A DNA stretch of 64,000 bases. It comes from Gammaproteobacteria bacterium. Lineage in GTDB: Bacteria > Pseudomonadota > Gammaproteobacteria > SZUA-152. Location: the NCBI GenBank assembly GCA_021647705.1, contig JAKIUF010000001.1, forward strand, positions 150,778 through 214,777. Reading direction: 5' to 3'. Position 1 is the first letter of the stretch. Each line of letters starts with the position of its first letter. Positions 10,301 through 17,944 of the stretch are shown piece after piece. A model generated the notes under the pieces. It was not told the DNA's origin. It was given only the letters and a program-made list of their open reading frames with translations, and searched no databases. Both the position numbers and the translations under genes were made by a program.

Positions 10301-11357
10301 CAATTAAGGCTTCCTCGATAGGTTTGTTGCCTAATGCTGCCATCCAGCCCAGCAGACCCCGCAGTTCATCTCGCACTGTAGAGTTTGGGGCGATAATAGG
10401 TATGCACTTGGCTAGCGTCAGAGGGTCCGCTGGGTCTGCAATCCGCTTGGTGAGATAGTCCGCTGCGCAGTATTCAGCGACAATCTTGTGCACCCAGCGA
10501 TGCTGGTCAGTACTGTCGCCCGGTTTGAATAGCCGAGTTGCCAGGATACCGTCAGCCGCAGTTTCGCCGTCAAATAGTGACGCCAGTAATGGATACATCC
10601 GATTTTCGGTGACTTCGCTTGTGCAGACTCCTTCAGCACCAGACAACAAGAGCTTGGTGAAAACTTCCGACGATATGTTAACTTTTTGAGTGGACGAAAG
10701 TGTCGGATTGCTCTTGGTTATATTGGGGTTTGCTTCCTTCGCCAGACGTTCGACTGCCTGTGCGAAGATTGATCGTTTATCGGTGAAATGTCTTTCGCTC
10801 TCGATATAGGCGTCAGCAAACAGTTTCAGAAATTGAGGATTTGGAAGAAGTATTTCTAAATCAAATCGAGCAACCTCGGCCTGGAACGCTGTGAAGTCCT
10901 CTCCCTGCACATGATGATCGAAGATCTCCCGCTGTTCCGCTTCATCAAACTCAGATAACCTAACTACCAGAGGTGGGTGTTCGAAAAATTCGTTGAATGT
11001 GTTTGTAGTAGCGTTGTCCCACTCGCTGGATCGGCTCGACAAATAAACGTGAGTTGGGTTGACCGATACAGCTTGGCTAAGAAGTCCATAAATGCTGGTG
11101 GCATCCACTTTTGCCAACTCATCGAATGCATCAATCACCAGCGGAATATTTTTAGCGTTTGTTCCTACATGTCTGAATTTGCTCGCTGTAACAGCTGTTG
11201 TGCCCAACTGTTGAGCAAGACTCCCCATAAGCTCAGTTTTCCCGCCGCCGGGTTCGGCCAAGACAACGACGTAATTCGAAGCGGCGAGTAAGCCTGTTTC
11301 AGTGTATGTCTTATCATCACTTGAGAGGCTACGTGGAAGATAGAAAGTTGAATTCAT
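7314..11357 (-). CDS. NACHT/STAND-like NTPase with C-terminal PD-(D/E)XK nuclease
   Basis: A 1347-residue protein with no recognisable symbol. The N-terminal 300 residues form a STAND-type NTPase: Walker A AEPGGGKTE (K40, T41), Walker B IPLVIDAFDEL (D76, D79, E80), sensor-like VYLSSRSSEW (105-113) and the NACHT winged-helix signature HRWVHKIVAEYCAADYL (286-302). From about 320 to 1180 it looks all-helical, as repeat-type sensor domains do. Within this are a cysteine group at 561, 563, 570 and 572 and a strongly basic patch at 743-756. The C-terminus (about 1200-1330) has SDFTV (D1238) and VTEVKGQW (E1255, K1257) followed by GIYLVIWF, a PD-(D/E)XK nuclease fold. Family logic predicts that sensing of a phage or stress signal switches on DNA cleavage. 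It starts 39 bp after a truncated DUF1016 gene. Confidence 0.72.
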   Translation of the reverse strand: MNSTFYLPRSLSSDDKTYTETGLLAASNYVVVLAEPGGGKTELMGSLAQQLGTTAVTASKFRHVGTNAKNIPLVIDAFDELAKVDATSIYGLLSQAVSVNPTHVYLSSRSSEWDNATTNTFNEFFEHPPLVVRLSEFDEAEQREIFDHHVQGEDFTAFQAEVARFDLEILLPNPQFLKLFADAYIESERHFTDKRSIFAQAVERLAKEANPNITKSNPTLSSTQKVNISSEVFTKLLLSGAEGVCTSEVTENRMYPLLASLFDGETAADGILATRLFKPGDSTDQHRWVHKIVAEYCAADYLTKRIADPADPLTLAKCIPIIAPNSTVRDELRGLLGWMAALGNKPIEEALIELDPYAVLANGDPSQLEHSSKRLLVNRLKEIETQNPYFRRGDSWRRFSVAGFFTQDVLEEIKPLLATGNDGHLRDLILELLMGSPAIEQFRDELRQLALMPEESENTRWLANSCLLDIADDDLCSDIDVLISEASNISLSIAAETIKSLGLETFQRTYLADFFRVCTNLYPDHPEHAISDRYFVKLFIDGLDLATIEWLLDELTKDIACTCGKKSYECNCRNGISKIVGSMLDRYFELTTPPFNPIRIWQWVENLNFHERKGTDQSKAVKVLQEDNSLRQGIIAHVFEKLTDRDEIFETKIHKFRMYSHSGLNFRIDDDKFVVDLAFETDNPDLWASFMTGHQYYRNKEKQGSDDLRRHMREQALEKPSFMREWAKSNRTTEQFERKHGMRRFKSARRMGRRRRHQDEIRAANIKYVQDNRELVEGGRHWDCLVRFAKLVLNDPDKIVHEFGDETLVRNALRNGLNFIAPNVPDLIKLAELQCVSKHQHSEAILYAACLEILRAKGNLEDVDIRLLKALRTNIHMNYGSVSKEERDALKTEVDRLIFPDDASAENFLRQYLEPQLAQSGCNHPELWLLRSEEVFSHLRAALSIEWLKRFSGLAFSPLDTLFEIAAQYGNRDDLKEAIALRCEEFMSNWPNPSGSEDIEQKRTFWFVRAWYFLDDTPETYWDWLKADKDTALILNERSGRMSYRDQPYWPKFKSSKVEAILDAFIDQWPKVDLPNHWGSESPKEETAYRFLTEVLWSINSDDPDDAIPVLGRLLANPRFADLHMNMNMKSIHAGQVRKKALRDFEPPTPREIVDRLDSDAVVTVEGLRQLVIQELQAFQKAIDGGEFNSADHFYEKGERLGEVRSTEIIAERLDLMLKQQGCSVTLEHQLKDAKRSDFTVTKMIGGKRRLLVTEVKGQWHGDLYTAASTQLHERYSIHSDAEQQGIYLVIWFGGDEKVAGRKRHSIGSAQELKSSIEASLPQELTGFIDVFVLDVSKPHQQTGQPR

Positions 11358-11396
11358 ATGCGCAAATTTTTTTATAAAAGTGAGATGGACTTGTTT

Positions 11397-12152
11397 TTAG
11401 CGGTATGAACCAGAACACATAAACATACCCAACTGAATCAGCACCCGTCTACTGATGTAGGCAAAACCGGCACCAAGCTCTAAAAGAAAGTTGGTAATGT
11501 GCTCAATGAGTCCAAGTTCCAGCTCCCGTTCATTATGTTCTTTGGTTAGGTCGAGGAAATCAAATACGTAGGGGTCTTTGAGTGTTTGATGAGCAAGATC
11601 AGATTGCGGTGTCGGGAGTGCGACTGAGAAGTTCGATATAACTTTACCTTCTCGCTGCCAAAGGTCACTTTCGATTTGATGTGTCAGCACACTGCGGCTC
11701 CAGCCTTGCTCGACGGTGCTGTGGACGTAATAAAGCGCCTCTTCATGACGTTTGCATTTGGCAATAATGGCCAAATTGTGCCCCCATGGTATCTGGGTAA
11801 TTTGCGCAACAGGCTGTTTCGCAATTTGGCCGGGATAAGTTTGCGCGATAGCATTGTATTCAGACCAAAATAGGTACCACTGGCGGATCAGCTCCAGATT
11901 TTTTTTGGAAAACCCTTTCATGTCAGGAAATTCCGCCATAAGGTCATGACTTAGCTGTTTTAGAAATCCATCTCCCCATGCGGCACTCTGCTGTTTTTCG
12001 ACAATATCGCCGCCAAGCTCCCAATAGAAATTCAGTAGGCTCTGATTGATAACAACAGCGGCCTTGAGCTGGGATTGATGGACTTTGGCTTTGAGTTCAG
12101 CCAACCAGTGTTTGTAGCCTGATGAATAGGTAAGATTGGTTTTATTTTTCAT
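11397..12152 (-). pseudogene. DUF1016/YhcG nuclease family protein, truncated before the catalytic core
   Basis: The 251-residue frame begins like DUF1016 (YhcG) proteins: an N-terminal domain with YKHWLAELKAKVHQSQLKAAVVINQSLL and LSHDLMAEFPDMKGFSKKNLELIRQWYLFW, and then the linker DPYVFDFLDLTKEHNERELELGLIEHITNFLLELGAGFAYI, where the PD-(D/E)XK nuclease domain normally starts. Instead of the following catalytic strands, it ends within 15 residues in an unrelated tail, GMFMCSGSYR. About 90 residues, with the acidic and lysine active-site residues, are missing. The cut falls right beside the start of the large NTPase gene, so the truncation may mark the insertion edge. The protein may be made but should not cut DNA. 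Confidence 0.8.
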
Positions 12153-12155
12153 GGA

Positions 12156-12343
12156 CTAAGCCGCTGTAATACATCCCTTAAGCCTCTCTTTTATCTCTTC
12201 CGTTAGCCGCAAAGTCTCAGTCAAACTCACCATAATAGCCACCCTTTCATCCTCGGACTCTCTTTCATTAGCAACACCATTGGCCAATGCTCGCAACTCC
12301 TGCATTGAAATCTCATCCACCGGGCAATGGCCCTGTATCGCAT
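12156..12343 (-). pseudogene. Small conserved ORF, paralogue of the one at 13.8 kb, probably frameshifted
   Basis: From a GTG at 12320 the frame reads VDEISMQELRALANGVANERESEDERV... to a stop at 12156 (55 residues). The ORF at 13724-13912 reads PVDEISIQELKVLAGEWE..., clearly related. The paralogue begins MFRYSENSSRPVDEIS; here ATG at 12343 gives MRYR in the wrong frame, so one missing or extra base near 12330 breaks an original MRYR...PVDEIS start. Function unknown. It lies between the XRE-ImmA gene and the DUF1016 gene, on the same strand. Confidence 0.5.
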
Positions 12344-12349
12344 TCGCCT

Positions 12350-13474
12350 TTATATGTCCGCAGCATCCTTTATACGAAAACTCATCTTCAGATCATTCAT
12401 CCACGAGGGTTTAATCAATCCGTCGTGTTGCAAACGCCCAACAACGATACCGGGGTGAATACCTAGTTCATTTGCGAATCGTTTAACCCCACTCTTACTG
12501 CGCAGGGCAGCAAGCTCATATTTATACTGCGGCTGTATTAAGTAATCACCCGCCCAGGTGTTAGCCTCATGCTCATGTTGATCTGTCGTTTGAGCGGAGT
12601 CTGGATCATCGAGATAAACAGATTTTTTTTCATCCTTGTTATTCGCATGTAGGAGAATATGTGCCGCTTCATGAAAAAAGGTGAACCAAAATTTGTCATT
12701 CGTCTTTCCATAGAGAGAAAGCTGAATAAGCGGCCGGGTTGGACTGAGCCAACGGGCGACACCACTGACGTGAGCACGCGGAATAGCGGGCACAATAACG
12801 AAAGCAACGCCCGACTCATTTAAAAGCTGGTGAAGCTTGGGTTCAAACTGTTGTGGTGTCTCTCTGGTAAATTGGCAAATAATTTTAAGCGCCAGCTCGA
12901 ATTTGGCGCGATTATATTTTGGGCCGTCTGGCGCTCCTGCCTGGCGTTCCCCCATGCGCAACCAGGCGGAGATGGCTCCTATATCACTCTGTTCTTCACG
13001 GCTACGGCGAAAACTATACTGCATGCCCCCATAGTGATTGCGCCACTCATCCGGTGATGCAACACCAAAGAAACGTAGACAAGCGCCCACTAAAGAGGGC
13101 TTGGCTTTAGCATCAATACGGTATTTTGTAATCGCCCCAGCAGCCATCAGTTCTTTGAGCGGAAGTTCATCAAGCCAGCCGATCCAATTAGCATGGGTTT
13201 GGGCCGCCGCCAAACGGGCACAATGTTCACGATACTTGGCTTCACGGCTCAACCAAAAACCAACCGAACTACCGAGAACTCGCTCCAGTTTCAAGGCAGC
13301 ATCCTCAGAGAGCGGCACCTTGCCATTGACAAGCTGATTGACGTGTTTGGGGCTATATCCCAACCGCACAGCCAACTCAGCCTGAGTCCAGCCGCGCTCT
13401 TCGATGAGATCGAGAATGGTGTCGCCAGGGGGGGAGACCCAGTCTGGCACGAACGGAGCACTCAACTCAGCCAT
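12350..13474 (-). CDS. XRE-family HTH protein with ImmA/IrrE metallopeptidase domain
   Basis: A 374-residue protein. Residues 15-72 (TILDLIEERGWTQAELAVRLGYSPKHVNQLVNGKVPLS) are an XRE helix-turn-helix of the HigA antitoxin type. Residues about 215-310 are an ImmA/IrrE zinc peptidase domain with FFHEAAHILLH (H268, E269, H272) and a later EHEANTWA that supplies the third ligand (E303). Proteins of this fusion type are regulators of toxin-antitoxin units or mobile elements in which the peptidase cleaves a repressor or antitoxin. No higB-like toxin is adjacent; the following small ORF at 12156-12343 may be a partner. All key residues seem intact. Confidence 0.83.
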   Translation of the reverse strand: MAELSAPFVPDWVSPPGDTILDLIEERGWTQAELAVRLGYSPKHVNQLVNGKVPLSEDAALKLERVLGSSVGFWLSREAKYREHCARLAAAQTHANWIGWLDELPLKELMAAGAITKYRIDAKAKPSLVGACLRFFGVASPDEWRNHYGGMQYSFRRSREEQSDIGAISAWLRMGERQAGAPDGPKYNRAKFELALKIICQFTRETPQQFEPKLHQLLNESGVAFVIVPAIPRAHVSGVARWLSPTRPLIQLSLYGKTNDKFWFTFFHEAAHILLHANNKDEKKSVYLDDPDSAQTTDQHEHEANTWAGDYLIQPQYKYELAALRSKSGVKRFANELGIHPGIVVGRLQHDGLIKPSWMNDLKMSFRIKDAADI

Positions 13475-13515
13475 GGTATTCCCCTATATATTCAATACTT
13501 ACAATAGTAAGCCGG

Positions 13516-13621
13516 GTAGGGTGGAACAAGCGCAGCGGTTCCACCAAACGGGAGGTGAGTCGTTGTTGCATGTTGTTCCTTATAGCCTGTTGGTGGAACC
13601 GCTGCGCTTGTTCCACCCTAC
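13516..13621. repeat. Perfect 31-bp inverted repeat (hairpin element)
   Basis: The arms at 13516-13546 and 13591-13621 are exact reverse complements over 31 bp, starting GTAGGGTGGAACAAGCGCAG, with a 44-bp loop. It lies in the intergenic space upstream of the XRE-ImmA gene. This text is of the type of REP/MITE-like hairpins found in many gammaproteobacterial genomes; no coding function. Confidence 0.85.
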
Positions 13622-13723
13622 GATTTAACGCTGTGTTGAATAGCGAAACCTTGACGTCACCCTGTTCCAGAACAGGGCTTAGCCTGACGGCTATGCACCT
13701 AGCCCCCCTATACTCAGCTCGTC

Positions 13724-13912
13724 TTAAGACGATCCGACTAGCCTCTCTTTCACATCAGCCTTTAGCCGTTTGATTCCGATAAGCTTCGCCATGGCAGCAC
13801 CTTTTTCTTCCTGTGATCCAGTGTCGAGTTCCCATTCGCCCGCCAAAACCTTTAACTCCTGAATCGAGATTTCATCCACTGGACGACTGCTATTTTCTGA
13901 GTAGCGAAACAT
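13724..13912 (-). CDS. Small conserved hypothetical protein
   Basis: A protein of 62 residues from the ATG at 13912 (MFRYSENSSRPVDEISIQELKVLA...); an upstream ATG at 13939 would add nine residues. The PVDEISxQEL core recurs in the ORF at 12156-12343, so this is a small family with two members flanking the XRE-ImmA gene. Its end (LKADVKERLVGSS) overlaps a perfect palindrome TCGTCTTAAGACGA at 13719-13732. I do not recognise the family; charged and helical, no membrane segment. An antitoxin or regulator would fit the setting, but that is a guess. Confidence 0.5.
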   Translation of the reverse strand: MFRYSENSSRPVDEISIQELKVLAGEWELDTGSQEEKGAAMAKLIGIKRLKADVKERLVGSS

Positions 13913-14120
13913 CGACCATTCACTACACTGACCATTCACTGGTATTACTGCCCTCAGGCCAGAAAATCCAATCCTATCAAACTTTACCTATTAGGTACAT
14001 TTATATCTTTTGGCTAATGAGCAGAGAAATGTGCGCTGAGCACCTAGAGGGGGCGTTAACAATTAAGTTCATTGTCGATGATAATTCACCAATAATTTGA
14101 ATTTAAAAGGTGAAGACACG

Positions 14121-14255
14121 ATGAGTCGAACGATATTAAGAGATGATCAGTGGACGAGAATAGAGCTATTACTCTCCGGCAAAGCCGGTGACTGTGGTGT
14201 TACAGGTAAGGGTTTGTTCTTGATGTCGATGTTGATTTCAGAGGAAAAATTGTAG
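14121..14255 (+). pseudogene. IS5-family transposase N-terminal scrap
   Basis: The frame from ATG at 14121 reads MSRTILRDDQWTRIELLLSG then KAGDCGVTG, the start of IS5/IS427-type transposases (DUF4096 region, DxxWxxIxxLLPGKxGDxGxTG). After residue 30 it loses similarity and stops at 14255. The catalytic DDE part is absent. It marks the boundary between the accessory region and the nonulosonate cluster. Confidence 0.7.
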
Positions 14256-14301
14256 TGCCGTCAAATGAGGAGTTAAAGCATTGACGGGTTAATGTCGGAC
14301 A

Positions 14302-15378
14302 TTATTCATTGATAAACTGGTCCCCGTAATCTTCACCTGCTTTTTTAAATTCCTGCATATGACCAATATCAATCCAGTATTCATGGATCGGGAAGCTGCT
14401 GACAGATTTTTTGTTTTCCAATAAAGCGTTAATTAAACTGGGCATATCATAAAAACAATCGGCAGGAATCTCGTCCAGGGTATGCGGTTCCAGCATATAA
14501 ATACCGGCATTCACACTGAAACGGTGGATTGGTTTTTCCACCATGTCGAGCACTTTGTGGCCGTCAAGATTGATAACGCCATAAGGAATCTGGTGGGTGT
14601 ATTCACGGGTACACAAGGTGGCACTGCCCGACTGTTTTTGATGAAAACGTAATAAACGCACGAAATCAACTTTGGTCAACAGGTCACTGTTCATCACAAA
14701 AAAAGGCGTTTCGGGTTTTTTGGGCAACAGGCTTAATGCACCGGCTGTGCCCATGCGTTTGTGTTCTTCAATATATTCAATGTCAACGTTCCAGCGACTG
14801 CCGTCTCCGAAGTATTCCTTGATCATCTCACCTTTGTAGTTAATGCAAAGATAAATATTGTGAAAACCATGGTCCGCGAAGTTTTCAATGATGGTTTCCA
14901 GAATCGGTTTTGATCCCACTTCCAATAGCGGTTTTGGTTGTGAGTGCGTCAGTGGGTGCAAGCGTGTGCCCAGTCCGCCTGCCATTAATACCACGGGATT
15001 GTCACGTACGGGTTCTTTGGGAGGTTCAAAGCGGGCAAGTCCCACCATGCAGCCGTTGGCATCCAGTAATGGCAGGTGTCGCAGGGTATACCGCTGCATG
15101 GTGCGTTGCCACAGGGATTCGTCTTCATCCAGCAGGCCGGTGGTGGGGTTGTCATTCATGAACACACTGATGGGGGTGTCGAGTCCGTCACCACGCAGCA
15201 GTGCGCGGCGGATATCGCCATCGGTTACGGTACCTGCAAGGTGGCAGCCATCATCAACCACCAGGGCAATTTGCATGTTGCCATCGGATATGGTCATCAA
15301 CACATCTTTCATGTTGGCGTTGGAGTGGATGGCGGTTTTTTTCCAGTCGTAGATGTGAGTTGCGTGGCTTTTCATCAT
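14302..15378 (-). CDS. ptmE: PtmE-like CBS-domain sugar-1-phosphate nucleotidyltransferase
   Basis: A 358-residue protein. Residues about 1-120 are a CBS pair (LVVDDGCHLAGTVTDGDIRRALL and RHLPLLDANGCMVGLA). Residues about 128-350 are a nucleotidyltransferase with VVLMAGGLGTRLHPLTHSQPKPLL (nucleotide-binding glycine loop) and VMNSDLLT. This CBS-plus-transferase form is that of PtmE from Campylobacter legionaminic acid synthesis, which makes GDP-glucosamine from glucosamine-1-phosphate. It is the last gene of a minus-strand operon with NeuD-like, LegI and LegF genes, which supports a role in nonulosonate supply. The base specificity (GTP or other) cannot be read from the sequence. Confidence 0.78.
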   Translation of the reverse strand: MMKSHATHIYDWKKTAIHSNANMKDVLMTISDGNMQIALVVDDGCHLAGTVTDGDIRRALLRGDGLDTPISVFMNDNPTTGLLDEDESLWQRTMQRYTLRHLPLLDANGCMVGLARFEPPKEPVRDNPVVLMAGGLGTRLHPLTHSQPKPLLEVGSKPILETIIENFADHGFHNIYLCINYKGEMIKEYFGDGSRWNVDIEYIEEHKRMGTAGALSLLPKKPETPFFVMNSDLLTKVDFVRLLRFHQKQSGSATLCTREYTHQIPYGVINLDGHKVLDMVEKPIHRFSVNAGIYMLEPHTLDEIPADCFYDMPSLINALLENKKSVSSFPIHEYWIDIGHMQEFKKAGEDYGDQFINE

Positions 15379-15414
15379 GTCAGCGGCCTGTTGTCAAAAT
15401 CTACTTTCTGTTGG

Positions 15415-16062
15415 TCACCGTGCGTGCGGTCTGTTTTTGGCCGGTACGCCGACCGCCAGGTTACCGGCGGGAACATCGGCGATAACCACAGCTCCTGATG
15501 CAATAATTGCGCCATGGCCAATGGTGACGCCCTGGTTGATGACGGCACCGGCACCGACATGTACTGACTGGCCGATGTGACAGCTTCCGCAAAGCACTGC
15601 ACCACTGGCGATATGCGTGTGATCGCCGATGGTGCAGTGGTGCTCCACCAGTGCCCGGCTGTTGATCAGTACATTGTCACCCAGTTGTGTTCCGGTATTG
15701 ACGATGGCACCGGCAAGGATTTGCAGTCCCTGGCCATAAGAGACCGAAGGGCTGAGGCAGACGGTGGGGTGAATGATGTCAGTAAAGCGGTAGTGTTTTG
15801 CGGTAAAGCGGTTGAACAGTGTTGTCCGCTGTTTGGTGTCGCCCGTTGAGCCGAGGCCGTTAATCAGACTGACTTCATCCGGGTGGTGAGATGAGAATAT
15901 CACCGGATCATTACCCAGGAAATCCAGTCCGGCTAATACGGTATTATCATCCGAAGGCTGTATGTCGGTGAACCCCAGCAGGGTGTGTTGCAGGCTGTTG
16001 ATGATTTCCGTTAACACGGCAGCATGCCCGCCACCACCGACAAGAATCAGTGGTTTATTCAC
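15415..16062 (-). CDS. NeuD/PglD-like sugar O- or N-acetyltransferase
   Basis: A 215-residue protein. The N-terminal 80 residues begin with LILVGGGGHAAVL, the Rossmann-like UDP-sugar binding part of PglD/NeuD. Residues about 95-210 are left-handed beta-helix hexapeptide repeats (INTGTQLGDNVLINSRALV, HHCTIGDHTHIASGAVL), with EHHCTIGDH holding the catalytic histidine. The enzyme uses acetyl-CoA to acetylate an amino sugar or a sialic-type acid. It overlaps the LegI gene by 4 bp, so the two are translated together. Either C7/C4 N-acetylation of a legionaminic precursor or O-acetylation of the finished acid is possible. Confidence 0.82.
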   Translation of the reverse strand: MNKPLILVGGGGHAAVLTEIINSLQHTLLGFTDIQPSDDNTVLAGLDFLGNDPVIFSSHHPDEVSLINGLGSTGDTKQRTTLFNRFTAKHYRFTDIIHPTVCLSPSVSYGQGLQILAGAIVNTGTQLGDNVLINSRALVEHHCTIGDHTHIASGAVLCGSCHIGQSVHVGAGAVINQGVTIGHGAIIASGAVVIADVPAGNLAVGVPAKNRPHAR

Positions 16063-17147
16063 TGAATCACCTCATCAGCGTCATAATTTTGTCGCGCTGC
16101 TTGTCCCAAAATCTCCCAGTAGTCCATGGGCGAGCGTCCGCTGCCAGGACGTTTGATGGTGACATTGTCCGCAGTGAAATGTTCTCCGCGACTGATTGCC
16201 TGTGCGGCAATCAGGCTTTTTCGGGCGGCGACCATGTTGGTTTGTTCCGCTGGGCCGGGTACTTTGTCGGTTGAACCCAGGGCCAGTGACAGGTCACGAA
16301 TACCATCGATCATTGTTTTCAGTTCTCCGGGCTCCAGTGAGGCAAGGTGATCGGGGCCCGGTAACTGACGGTCTAGTGTGAAGTGTTTTTCAATGATGTG
16401 TGCGCCGCGTGCCACGGCGGCGAGTGAAACATGAATACCCAGTGTATGGTCGGAATATCCCACCGGCAGGCCGAAAGTTTCGGCCAGGGTGTCCATGGCG
16501 CGCAGGTTGACCTGGTCCGGCGGGCAGGGATATTCGGTGGTGCAATGTAACAGCGCAACGTGTTTTTTCAGCAGCGCCTGTCCTTGTTGATTGCGAAAGG
16601 CATCATTAAAGGCAGGGCGTGATGGAGGCGTTTCGTCTTGCAAAAAACCGAAAGCGAGCACACCCAGGGCTTCACGAATCTCGGCCAATGTGGCCATGCC
16701 GGTGGAGAGAATGAGTGATCGTCCGGCTTTGCTGATTTGTAATAGCAGCGGGCCATTGGTGAGTTCACCCGAGCCCAGTTTGAGTCGGGGCAGGGCCATG
16801 TCGTCGATCAGGAAACGGGCGCTGTCCGGGTCAAACGGTGCGGACAGGAAGGCAATGTTTTGTTCTTTGCAGCGGGCAAGCAGGGCATGGTGATGGTCGA
16901 ACGACAGAGCCAGACGTTTCAGCATGGCAAGCTGGGACCCCGGTGCATCGCGGGAGCCGCCTTCATTGCGGACTTGATAATCGGCCTGTGCGGCGTGGCG
17001 GCTGGCCAGTGCTTCGGGGTTGAAGGTTTGGAATTTGACCGCGTCCGCACCGGCTTCAGCAGCGGCATCCACCATGGCCAGGGCGCGATTCAGATCACCG
17101 TTATGGTTCACACCGGCTTCGGCAATCACATAAACAGCATCACTCAT
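16059..17147 (-). CDS. legI: Nonulosonic acid synthase (LegI/NeuB family)
   Basis: A 362-residue protein that condenses a six-carbon amino sugar with phosphoenolpyruvate to form a nine-carbon acid. The N-terminal NeuB barrel shows YVIAEAGVNHNGDL, DAVKFQTF, LKLGSGELTNGPLL, STGMATLAEI, LLHCTTEYPCP and GYSDHTLGI, with EKHFTLD and the PGPDHLASLEP loop. The C-terminal 60 residues (ARKSLIAAQAISRGEHFTADNVTIKRPG) are the SAF antifreeze-like domain. Legionaminic, sialic and related acids use close homologues; the presence of a PtmE-like gene favours legionaminic acid. Overlaps of 4 bp with both neighbours show a tight operon. Confidence 0.87.
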   Translation of the reverse strand: MSDAVYVIAEAGVNHNGDLNRALAMVDAAAEAGADAVKFQTFNPEALASRHAAQADYQVRNEGGSRDAPGSQLAMLKRLALSFDHHHALLARCKEQNIAFLSAPFDPDSARFLIDDMALPRLKLGSGELTNGPLLLQISKAGRSLILSTGMATLAEIREALGVLAFGFLQDETPPSRPAFNDAFRNQQGQALLKKHVALLHCTTEYPCPPDQVNLRAMDTLAETFGLPVGYSDHTLGIHVSLAAVARGAHIIEKHFTLDRQLPGPDHLASLEPGELKTMIDGIRDLSLALGSTDKVPGPAEQTNMVAARKSLIAAQAISRGEHFTADNVTIKRPGSGRSPMDYWEILGQAARQNYDADEVIQ

Positions 17148-17860
17148 GATTCTTTATTTTCTCCCGGGCCGAAGTGTTTAAAAAACAGTTGGGCTATCTC
17201 AAGGTCTATTCTGGTGTCGATGTCCACTGAACGTTCTTTCGGCATGAGGTAGGCATAACTGTTGTCGTCCATATCGAGATTGCCACTTTCAATCAGTCGT
17301 GTGCAGTTGTAGATGTAGACAGCACCGTTTAATTGATAACTTTTGGGTAAATCCTGAGAACGTGTATCGCGAATGCCCGGCCGGTAGAAGTGGGCCATGG
17401 ACAGATTATCCGGCAGAGTATTGCTCCATTCCGGCGGGTGATCAGTCTCACAAACACTGATGACCGCATCGGCCTGTTTTTCCAGTAACTGTTCGATGGC
17501 ACCATCAATGTCCTGCGCAATGCGCAAGGGCGAAGTGGGTTGAAGTATCACCACGTAATCGTAATGTTCTCCTTTTTCTCCCAGAGTTTTCAGCGTGTAC
17601 AAAACCGAGTCCAGGCTGGTGGCGGTATCACCGGCCAGTTCCGGGGGGCGCAGAAAAGGCACCTCGGCACCGTATTGCTGGCCGATGTCAGCGATCTCCT
17701 GATCATCGGTACATAACACCACACGATCCAGACGCTGTGCCGCTTTTGCTGCTTCAACCGTCCAGGCCAGTAGAGGCTTGCCTGCCAGTGGCAGAATATT
17801 TTTGCGCGGTAATCGTTTGCTGCCACCGCGGGCGAGAATTAATCCGAGAAAACCGGGCAT
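17144..17860 (-). CDS. legF: CMP-nonulosonate cytidylyltransferase (LegF/NeuA family)
   Basis: A 238-residue nucleotidyltransferase that activates the nonulosonic acid with CTP. Seen: LGLILARGGSKRLPRKNILPLAGKPLLAWTV (nucleotide-binding loop), VVLCTDDQEIADI, VVILQPTSPLR and the late DIDTRIDLEIAQLFF. These are the normal marks of NeuA/LegF/PtmB. It is the first gene of the minus-strand operon and overlaps legI by 4 bp. The 84 bp between it and the divergent oxidoreductase gene must hold both promoters. Confidence 0.87.
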   Translation of the reverse strand: MPGFLGLILARGGSKRLPRKNILPLAGKPLLAWTVEAAKAAQRLDRVVLCTDDQEIADIGQQYGAEVPFLRPPELAGDTATSLDSVLYTLKTLGEKGEHYDYVVILQPTSPLRIAQDIDGAIEQLLEKQADAVISVCETDHPPEWSNTLPDNLSMAHFYRPGIRDTRSQDLPKSYQLNGAVYIYNCTRLIESGNLDMDDNSYAYLMPKERSVDIDTRIDLEIAQLFFKHFGPGENKES

Positions 17861-17944
17861 AGGTTATAACCTGCTTGGCATGAAATCTGCTGTTGATTTC
17901 GAGAGTCATTAACGTTGGTGGTTATCTTACCCGGAGACACAGGC

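Noticed and set aside
13038..13337. Several plus-strand ORFs of 60-100 codons opposite the XRE-ImmA gene
   Set aside because: They are antisense shadows of a gene with clear HTH and HExxH motifs.
13662..13679. Palindrome CCTGTTCCAGAACAGG as a LexA-type operator
   Set aside because: The CTG-N10-CAG pattern of a gammaproteobacterial LexA box has the right ends, but the inner bases do not fit and no SOS-type gene lies next to it.
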